Origin: an uncultured Porphyromonadaceae bacterium
Lineage (GTDB): Bacteria; Bacteroidota; Bacteroidia; Bacteroidales; Muribaculaceae
Length of the DNA: 38,811 nt
Assembly: GCA_947175695.1 (NCBI GenBank)
Contig: CAMWNT010000011.1
Coordinates: 1-38,811 of the forward strand
Reading direction: 5' to 3'
Part shown: positions 33,359-38,811 of the stretch, in pieces
Position numbering within the stretch: the stretch's first letter is position 1
How the letters are laid out: every line of letters starts with the position of its first letter
Notes under the pieces: model-generated
What the model was told of the DNA's origin: nothing
What the model saw: only the letters and a program-made list of their open reading frames with translations
Databases searched by the model: none
Position numbers and translations under genes: made by a program

Positions 33359-34585
33359 CTAATTAGCGGGTGAATAACGTGAGAATATCAGAGTCGAGTC
33401 GTTGCCCCCGAAGCCGAAAGAATTGTTGACGACATGGCGGATCTCGACGGCGGCTCCATCATGGCCGATACTCGTATCTACAGGCTTCGCCTCGGGATGC
33501 AGCGGATTCCGCAGACCGAGATTGCAGGGCATGAATCCCTCGCGCATGGCGAGCAGGCATACTACCGACTCGATCGCACCCGAAGCGCTTGTGGTGTGGC
33601 CGGTGAAGGATTTTGTCGAAGAGAATTCCGGGAGAGCGTAATCCCAGATGCGATGCATGGCGGCCAATTCGGTTGCGTCGTTGTTGGGAGTGCCGGTGCC
33701 ATGGGCGTTGATATAGTCGATGTCGGCCGGGGTGAGGCGCCCCATATCCATTGCTTTGCGCATGGCAAGATATGGTCCCTCACCATTTTCGGAAGAGGCT
33801 GTCTGATGGAATGCGTCGCAGGTGTTGGCATATCCGCTCAGCTCCGCCAAGATATCGACGCCCCTTGCGCGGGCCGATCGCTCGCTTTCGATCACGATAT
33901 AGGCAGCGCCCTCGCCGAGGTTTATCCCGGCGCGATCACGGTCGAATGGCCGACAACTCTCCCGATCGAGGATCATCAGCGAATTGAAGCCGTTGAGATG
34001 GAATCTTGTCAGAGCTTCCGCGCCGCCGGCCACTACGATATCTACCAATCCGGCCTTGATCATATTGGCCCCCATGATAATGGCATTGGCGGCGGAAGAG
34101 CAGGCTGTAGAAGTGGTTGTGACCATAGTGAATCGGCCGATATTATCAGCGATCAGATCGCCGGCATATCCGCAATCGTTGTATTTCAACTCCACGCAAT
34201 CGGGCGAATGGGTTTCGGAATCAAATACGCTTTTGAAATGCCGTTCGGTCTTGTCCATGCCGCCGACGGTTGTGCCGTTGATAAACGCCGCATTTTGGAT
34301 ATCGACATCGGTCAGTCCGGCATGTCCGACAGCCTCGCGGGCGGCTATGATTCCGAGCAGGACAGTGCGCAATCCCTCCTCGGGATAACTGACGCTGAGC
34401 ATTCCGGCCATCTCCGAATTCGACAATTCGACCTCGCCGACCGGAAACTCATCGTGGGTTGTGGCGAGGTGACGAAGCGGGCCGATGCCGCTTTCGCAGC
34501 TCAGCAGCGCGCGGAGCGTCGCATCTGCGCCGACCCCTAAGGCTGATATTATTCCGCAGCCGGTGACGAAAATTCTCTCTCCCAT
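33359..34585 (-). CDS. Ketosynthase (FabF-like) with full triad
   Basis: 408 residues, a typical elongating beta-ketoacyl-ACP synthase. The nucleophile is C162 in TACSSA, with H295 in NAHGTGTP and H330 in GHTTSASG; the C-terminus has the FGFGGNDS phrase expected of a condensing enzyme. It adds two carbons from malonyl-ACP to the growing chain on a carrier protein. It follows the ACP gene by ten bases and precedes the chain-length-factor-like protein by ten bases, so KS and CLF probably form a heterodimer. Confidence 0.95.
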   Translation of the reverse strand: MGERIFVTGCGIISALGVGADATLRALLSCESGIGPLRHLATTHDEFPVGEVELSNSEMAGMLSVSYPEEGLRTVLLGIIAAREAVGHAGLTDVDIQNAAFINGTTVGGMDKTERHFKSVFDSETHSPDCVELKYNDCGYAGDLIADNIGRFTMVTTTSTACSSAANAIIMGANMIKAGLVDIVVAGGAEALTRFHLNGFNSLMILDRESCRPFDRDRAGINLGEGAAYIVIESERSARARGVDILAELSGYANTCDAFHQTASSENGEGPYLAMRKAMDMGRLTPADIDYINAHGTGTPNNDATELAAMHRIWDYALPEFSSTKSFTGHTTSASGAIESVVCLLAMREGFMPCNLGLRNPLHPEAKPVDTSIGHDGAAVEIRHVVNNSFGFGGNDSTLIFSRYSPAN

Positions 34586-34595
34586 TCAGGCAGGG

Positions 34596-34853
34596 TTATT
34601 TCTTTCGGTTGCGGCTGATGTAATCGGCGATCGAAGCCACCGACTTGAAGATCTCCTTCCCCTCGGCCGGATTTGCGAGTTTGATGCCATATTCGCGCTC
34701 GAGGAGCACGATCAGTTCGAGGGCGTCGATCGAGTCAAGACCGATTCCGTCGCCGAAAAGTGCTTCATTGTCGTCGATGTCGGCGGCGGTCATATCTTCG
34801 AGGTTAAGAGCCTCGATTATTTGGTTCTTCAGTTGTAAAATCAAATTTTCCAT
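34596..34853 (-). CDS. Acyl carrier protein
   Basis: 85 residues, acidic and helical, with the phosphopantetheine serine in GLDSIDALEL (38-47; Ser41). Length and motif are those of a discrete type II carrier protein. It is coded just ahead of a ketosynthase and is one of two carriers in the operon, which may separate the starter and the extending chain. Confidence 0.95.
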   Translation of the reverse strand: MENLILQLKNQIIEALNLEDMTAADIDDNEALFGDGIGLDSIDALELIVLLEREYGIKLANPAEGKEIFKSVASIADYISRNRKK

Positions 34854-34922
34854 TATGTCGAAGGTTTTTGTCGTTGTTGTGGAATGTGTATTGTGGAATA
34901 TGTGTTTTTGTGGAAAGTGCGG

Positions 34923-35450
34923 TTACTTTCTCACTAATTTCAGTTTCGCCTCATAGTGGTGATCATCGTCATAATCCAGCCATCCGGTCAGAATGAATGA
35001 GGGCGATGATGTCAGAAATGCGCCGGCGGCGATTTCCTCCATAAGCGGGGTGTCGGGACTGTCGACGACGTAGAACGACGTCTCACCGTAGATCTTGTGG
35101 CGGATCGCGATCTCCCCTGTCACGATATTTGCAAGCGTATAGACAAACAGTGCCGGACTCGGGAAATAGTTGTTGTCGCGGATAGTCGCCTGATAGTTGC
35201 GGTCGGTGAAGAGCGAAGCGTTACGATTGAAGAGTATTATGGCGGCGTTCTCCTTCTCTTCCGCAGAGATATCTTTGAGAAGAATCTCGGCTGCGACGAA
35301 TCCCAATTTGCAGAGGGAGTCCATCTTGAAGAATTTCGGATAATCACCGGCGAATTCCCGGTAGAGTCCCGTTATGTCAGCCGTTGATATCAATCGGCCT
35401 TTAAGGATAGCTCCTGCCGGAGTGATTGAGATTTCTGCTATAGTAGTCAT
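34923..35450 (-). CDS. Stand-alone half-ketosynthase (ketoacyl-synt_2-like)
   Basis: 175 residues when started at 35450 (MTTIAEIS), where the start overlaps the ketosynthase stop by four bases (ATGA); the longer frame has 35 improbable leading codons. The phrase SPALFVYTLANIVTGEIAIRHKI (about 97-119) and the following YGETSFYV resemble the N-terminal half of ketosynthases up to the nucleophile strand, but there is no catalytic cysteine or histidine. Such small proteins occur in aryl-polyene-type clusters and are classed with the ketoacyl-synthase N-terminal domain 2 family; their job is not settled. It may be a structural partner for one of the complete ketosynthases. Confidence 0.78.
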   Translation of the reverse strand: MTTIAEISITPAGAILKGRLISTADITGLYREFAGDYPKFFKMDSLCKLGFVAAEILLKDISAEEKENAAIILFNRNASLFTDRNYQATIRDNNYFPSPALFVYTLANIVTGEIAIRHKIYGETSFYVVDSPDTPLMEEIAAGAFLTSSPSFILTGWLDYDDDHHYEAKLKLVRK

Positions 35451-36634
35451 AGTCCGCCCCCTTCCTTCCGATTTGGATCTCTCCTCCATGCAATCCCCGC
35501 ATTGGAGCCGCCGAAGCCGGACAGCAGTTTGATGAAAACTCCATTTTGGATGCATTGCCCGATCTGATTGGCGATATTCAGCGGATAGGATGTGCCGGTG
35601 GATTCAAAACCGATTGTTGGCAATATAATGCCGTTTTCAAGCGCTTTCATCGAAAGGATAGTCTCGATGATGCCGGCGGCTCCGAGAGTGTGGCCGTAGA
35701 AGCCTTTCAGCCCGTTGACCGGCACATTGTCGAGTGCGGCGCGATGGATTGCGATCGATTCCATTTCATCGTTGTAGGGTGTGGCTGTGCCGTGGGCGTT
35801 GACGAATCGGATCTCGTCATTATCGACGACTTGCAGCAAATCTTTCAGCACACGATAAGAACCTTCGCCGGTGCGCGACGGCCCGGAAATATGGTTGGCA
35901 TCGTTATGGATGGAGGACGCCGCATATAACCAATCGGAGTTGCAGCACTCATCTTCTTCGCATGATTCCAGAATCATAGTGCCCGCTGCTTCACCGAGGT
36001 TGAGTCCCCTGCGATTCTTATCATAGGGGCGACAGCATTCCGGGCTTAGAGCCTTGAACGACTGAAAGCCCGATATGATAAACTTGGAAAGCACATCGCA
36101 ACCGATCACTATCGCATAGCGATATTTGCCTCCAAGCAAAGCTCTGACAGCCGCTATTTGTGCACACACTCCGGATATGCAGGCGTTGCTGACTACGATC
36201 GGCTCATTGCCATTACCGAAATGCCCGGCGATTTTGCGAGCCGACGTTGCCAGATAGGCGCGAGGATCGTCAAGATCATTCTCCAAAGAATCTACATTCC
36301 CCTTTGTGGTGGAAAGGATGAATATGACATCATCGGAAGCCGCTTCTATTCGATTGGCCGTAGCTGCGTTCATTTGCGCGTGAGCTATGGCATTACAAGC
36401 CGACAGGATGCATAGTGACTCAAAGAACGTGTAATCTTCGGAGTTCGGGATGCATTCCTTGGCTCTCGCGAGAATTTTATCGCGAAGAAAGAGCGAGCCG
36501 CAGAACGGCTCGGGCAGGTCGAACGCATTGTCATGCACCCGAACTTGAGTTCCGAGCGACAGAACATAGTTATAGTTTGCAATAGTGTCGAGTCCTGCCG
36601 GGGATAGGATATTGTCGGCTATCTTTCTGATCAT
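35447..36634 (-). CDS. Ketosynthase with full triad, divergent from the other
   Basis: 395 residues, starting at 36634 (MIRKIADN) where ATG overlaps the thioesterase stop TGA by four bases; a GGAG lies six bases upstream. Triad: C152 in NACISG, H281 in NAHGTATP, H315 in GHTLGAAG, and C-terminal GFGGSNAG (373-380). The N-terminal 60 residues are unlike FabF. This sequence and the FabF-like one at 33359-34585 clearly are different types, suggesting that one starts or joins special substrates and the other elongates. Confidence 0.93.
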   Translation of the reverse strand: MIRKIADNILSPAGLDTIANYNYVLSLGTQVRVHDNAFDLPEPFCGSLFLRDKILARAKECIPNSEDYTFFESLCILSACNAIAHAQMNAATANRIEAASDDVIFILSTTKGNVDSLENDLDDPRAYLATSARKIAGHFGNGNEPIVVSNACISGVCAQIAAVRALLGGKYRYAIVIGCDVLSKFIISGFQSFKALSPECCRPYDKNRRGLNLGEAAGTMILESCEEDECCNSDWLYAASSIHNDANHISGPSRTGEGSYRVLKDLLQVVDNDEIRFVNAHGTATPYNDEMESIAIHRAALDNVPVNGLKGFYGHTLGAAGIIETILSMKALENGIILPTIGFESTGTSYPLNIANQIGQCIQNGVFIKLLSGFGGSNAGIAWRRDPNRKEGGGL

Positions 36635-37053
36635 AACACTCTCCATTCCTCCTTCCATTTTTGATAAAACTCGGGATTTTCCCATATGAGACGGTAATCC
36701 TTGTCCATAAACACCTGCACCGAGCGACCGGTGGCGAACACCGTGCCATCTCTCTCATCGATGATTTCGTAGTGAAACACAATCTTGGCCGCTTCCGTTG
36801 GCACGTAAGTGATCACGATCGACGGCTTCATCTCGTAGACGAGAGGCTTTTTGTATTTGAACGACAACTCTACCAACGGCGCGAAATAGCCGTTGGAAAA
36901 GATTGTCATGTAGCTTAATCCGTACTTTTCGCCGAATGCTTCGCGGGCATCTTCGAAATAAAGCGGATAAGAGCCGTGCCATACGACATTCATCGAATCG
37001 ACTTCGCTGAAACGGATGTCGAATCGTCGGGTCGCCGATAGTTTTTTCTTCAT
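36631..37053 (-). CDS. Hot-dog acyl-CoA/ACP thioesterase (YbgC/4HBT-like)
   Basis: 140 residues of the 4-hydroxybenzoyl-CoA thioesterase fold. The motif SEVDSMNVVWHGSY (16-29) holds the catalytic Asp (D19) and the WHGxY phrase typical of the family. It hydrolyses acyl thioesters; in the pathway it could release finished or stalled chains from a carrier protein, or remove the CoA from a starter. It overlaps the ketosynthase start and follows the second dehydratase by 29 bases. Confidence 0.9.
   Translation of the reverse strand: MKKKLSATRRFDIRFSEVDSMNVVWHGSYPLYFEDAREAFGEKYGLSYMTIFSNGYFAPLVELSFKYKKPLVYEMKPSIVITYVPTEAAKIVFHYEIIDERDGTVFATGRSVQVFMDKDYRLIWENPEFYQKWKEEWRVL
36641..36652 (-). promoter_or_regulatory. 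Shine-Dalgarno deciding the ketosynthase start
   Basis: On the minus strand GGAGGAATGGAG ends six bases before the ATG at 36634. Such a good ribosome site is uncommon in this window and supports the start at 36634 over the ATG codons 12 to 51 bases further upstream inside the thioesterase gene. Confidence 0.6.
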
Positions 37054-37082
37054 TCAATATAGTTTCTCACTCGATGAATCGC

Positions 37083-37517
37083 TCACTCCGGCTCGGCGTC
37101 GCTCAATGCGATTTTCATTTCCGACTCCGCGATGATCTCCTCGCCGGCTTTGACGATGGCCTTGACCAAGGTCATTCCGAAAATTTCCTCAATCGTTTCG
37201 ATCGATGTGACGATAGTCTCCCCTACTGCAGGACAGCGGCGGATATTCAGATTCCGGATCGCACCGATGAAACCTATCTTGATGCCTTTCTTCAGAATAT
37301 ACTTGTTGACATATCCGATTCGAGCGGCACACGTCTGTGCGATATTCTCGATTAAGCCCGACGGCGAGAACACGCCGTTGTCGACAAATAGATTATCGGC
37401 GGCTATCTCTGTGGCCGTGACCGTCATAGCCATATCGAAATGGCAAAGCCGGCCTATCATTACAAAAGGCTCCCGCTGAGGAAGCAATTCGTGGATGTCG
37501 ATTTTTTCTAATTCCAT
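37083..37517 (-). CDS. Second hot-dog dehydratase-like protein (ApeP-like)
   Basis: 144 residues with the helix phrase PSGLIENIAQTCAARIGY (52-69), where E57 is the acidic catalytic residue of FabZ/ApeP-like dehydratases. The histidine that usually sits in HFPG is missing: the aligned region reads NLFVDNGVFSPSG (42-54). It may therefore be a partner subunit for the complete dehydratase (30245-30631), as in ApeI/ApeP, where two dehydratase-like proteins work together. The early PQREPFVMIGR segment (13-23) is also typical of this group. Confidence 0.82.
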   Translation of the reverse strand: MELEKIDIHELLPQREPFVMIGRLCHFDMAMTVTATEIAADNLFVDNGVFSPSGLIENIAQTCAARIGYVNKYILKKGIKIGFIGAIRNLNIRRCPAVGETIVTSIETIEEIFGMTLVKAIVKAGEEIIAESEMKIALSDAEPE

Positions 37518-37595
37518 TAGAATCGGTGTTGATTTAATGTCCGGCCACTCAGCGTCCGGGATAGTTGACTATATTCTGGTCAGCCGATGTGTGGT

Positions 37596-38489
37596 TCAGT
37601 CAGCCCAGAAATCAAAATAATTATACCATTGTGTGGGGTAGCGTCTGACTGTCGTTTCGAGCAGTCGCACATACTCGGCAGCCAAGGCGGCCGCTTTTTT
37701 ACGCGCCGGCCCCGGCTCGTCGCTTTCAATCGGAATGACACTGATATGGTAGGAGCCTGGCGAAGTCTTCATGACGGCGACAAACAGCATCTGCGCGTCT
37801 CTCATGGACGCCAGAATGAACGGTCCTTGCGGAAACTTCGCCTTCCTGCCCATAAAGTCGATCGAAAACGACTTCTGCGAACCGAACACTCTGTCGGCCG
37901 GCATGCTGAGGATCTCGCCCTCGGCAAGTGCCCGATCAATCGTGAAGAGATGCGACATGTCGGCCTGCATCGGAATCATGCGGATGTTGTTGTCGTCAAA
38001 CATCCGGCTCCGGTTGGTCATCACACTCTTCTTCTCGCCACCAAACACGAGTGCGTTGAAGCGCTTCGTTTTGGCAGCGAGCGAATAGCCGGCGATTTCA
38101 TAATTGCCGATATGCGAGCTGAGCTGCACAAAGCCGGCGTCTTGCGCCGACAGTCGTTGGAAATGCTCAAAGCCGTCGATGGTGATGTCAAACTTCCGAC
38201 CGGCGTACATGGCAAACTTATCAATGACCACCTGCGAAAACGCGCAATGATTGCGATAGGTCATCCACCACGACCGCAGCCGGCCGAGCCCCATCCGGCG
38301 TCGATAGAATCGCGTTATAGCTTTCCGGGCAGCGGAGTTGACAATCATTGTCGGTGGCACTACAAACACGGCTGCGAAAGCATAAAGCAGCCGCACATCG
38401 ACCACTTTCAAAAATCTGACAAGCCATCGATGCATCCAGCCGTTGCCGTAGGTAGTGCCGGCCCAATTGTCGTGTTTGAGATCACTCAC
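37596..38489 (-). CDS. LpxL/HtrB-like lysophospholipid acyltransferase
   Basis: 297 residues: a hydrophobic N-terminal region (about 30-50), a basic segment, then the HX4E motif SSHIGNYE (124-131, H126 and E131) typical of late lipid A acyltransferases. The family moves acyl chains from ACP to a hydroxyl group at the inner membrane. Aryl-polyene and flexirubin clusters usually carry such an enzyme, thought to place the polyene on a lipid anchor. It starts 13 bases after the ACP gene, consistent with the ACP being its donor. Confidence 0.9.
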   Translation of the reverse strand: MSDLKHDNWAGTTYGNGWMHRWLVRFLKVVDVRLLYAFAAVFVVPPTMIVNSAARKAITRFYRRRMGLGRLRSWWMTYRNHCAFSQVVIDKFAMYAGRKFDITIDGFEHFQRLSAQDAGFVQLSSHIGNYEIAGYSLAAKTKRFNALVFGGEKKSVMTNRSRMFDDNNIRMIPMQADMSHLFTIDRALAEGEILSMPADRVFGSQKSFSIDFMGRKAKFPQGPFILASMRDAQMLFVAVMKTSPGSYHISVIPIESDEPGPARKKAAALAAEYVRLLETTVRRYPTQWYNYFDFWAD

Positions 38490-38502
38490 AGCGACGATTG
38501 AA

Positions 38503-38745
38503 TTATTTCACTTTCGATTCGATATAGTTATAGAAATCATTGAGAGTGACTACGCCGGTCATCTCCTCGGGCTTGATCTTGAAGCCGAAATTCTTCTCAA
38601 CGATCACTACAATATCGACGAAATCAAGACTGTCGATACCTACATCCTCTTTCAGACGTGCTTCGGGGAAAATCTTATCCTCGTCGACTTCAAGATCCTC
38701 GATCAGGAAGTCGCGCACTTTGCTTTCGATAATTTGTCGTTCCAT
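38503..38745 (-). CDS. Acyl carrier protein (second copy)
   Basis: 80 residues, acidic and helical, with the phosphopantetheine serine in GIDSLDFVD (36-44; Ser39). Distinct in sequence from the other carrier (34596-34853), so the two are likely specialised. Just upstream of the LpxL-like acyltransferase, for which it could be the acyl donor. Confidence 0.95.
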   Translation of the reverse strand: MERQIIESKVRDFLIEDLEVDEDKIFPEARLKEDVGIDSLDFVDIVVIVEKNFGFKIKPEEMTGVVTLNDFYNYIESKVK

Positions 38746-38772
38746 TTTGTGATAATATTGATTTTTCTAAAG

Positions 38773-38811
38773 TTATTTGAGTTTACAAACCATTATGCTG
38801 TGACCCTGTCC
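38773..38811 (-). CDS. C-terminal end of a further gene, possibly a ketosynthase
   Basis: Only twelve codons before a TAA (38773-38775) are visible: GQGHSIMVCKLK. Glycines followed by a polar residue and an alternating hydrophobic strand near the C-terminus resemble the end of a beta-ketoacyl synthase, where GFGG-N-x is followed by such a strand (compare GGNDSTLIF of the FabF-like gene). It lies 28 bases before the ACP start on the same strand, so it should be the next upstream operon gene. The identification is weak because so little is visible. Confidence 0.35.
   Translation of the reverse strand, partial: GQGHSIMVCKLK

Noticed and set aside
30245..38745. Primary fatty-acid synthesis (fab) operon
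   Set aside because: FabD, FabH and FabG are absent in the window and the genes are mixed with MMPL, LolA-like, glycosyltransferase, CoA-ligase and CLF-like genes, which a housekeeping fab operon does not contain.
1..38811. CRISPR arrays, tRNA or rRNA genes, insertion sequences, phage genes
   Set aside because: No regularly spaced long repeats, cloverleaf-like segments, transposase motifs or phage structural genes were recognised by eye.

Overview
The window looks like chromosomal DNA of a gut-type Bacteroidales bacterium, possibly of the Muribaculaceae; the family-level guess is an inference. Support comes from three directly visible promoters of the Bacteroidetes type (TTG, a 19-20 base spacer, then TAnnTTTG or one mismatch from it), mostly weak Shine-Dalgarno sequences, a GC content judged by eye a little above 50 %, and families common in this order (split ThrE, C69 dipeptidase, histidine-type phosphatase, tripartite efflux with a DHA2-type MFS pump). 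No rRNA, tRNA, insertion sequence, phage gene or CRISPR array was seen.

Left half (1-18.2 kb) is mixed housekeeping and stress functions. A minus-strand efflux operon (outer-membrane factor, HlyD-type adaptor, MFS pump) is followed by a secreted histidine acid phosphatase, a Fur-family regulator preceded by an iron-sulfur-flavoprotein-like reductase, a two-gene threonine/serine exporter headed by a small membrane ORF, and a four-part fusion of flavin reductase, rubredoxin, rubrerythrin and rubredoxin-like modules. Then come a secreted C69 dipeptidase, a YccF membrane protein, a DUF2130 coiled-coil protein, a ferritin/Bcp/unknown operon, a membrane protein and a two-helix potassium channel. 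Several genes here concern iron and peroxide: Fur, rubrerythrin fusion, ferritin, Bcp.

Right half (18.2-38.8 kb) is one continuous minus-strand operon of at least 18 complete genes that runs off the right edge. Neighbouring genes overlap repeatedly by ATGA or TAATG. Its content matches aryl-polyene/flexirubin-type clusters: two acyl carrier proteins, two complete ketosynthases, a ketosynthase-like protein without its catalytic triad (chain-length-factor-like), a stand-alone half-ketosynthase, two hot-dog dehydratases, a hot-dog thioesterase, an AMP-forming CoA-ligase-like enzyme, an LpxL-type acyltransferase, a glycosyltransferase-acyltransferase fusion, a LolA-like carrier, an MMPL exporter fused to an acyltransferase, and a further acyltransferase. 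Less expected members are two tandem phytoene-desaturase/retinol-saturase-like flavoenzymes, a secreted alpha/beta hydrolase, a small EamA/SMR transporter and an exported protein of unknown function.

Inferred working model: the ligase loads an aromatic starter, the ketosynthases and dehydratases extend it to a polyene on the carrier proteins, the flavoenzymes change its saturation, the acyltransferases and glycosyltransferase attach it to a lipid or sugar anchor, and the MMPL and LolA-like proteins move it to the outer membrane. The ketoreductase and any aromatic ammonia-lyase are not in the window; if the model is right they should lie beyond the right edge, where the last 39 bases already resemble the end of another ketosynthase.
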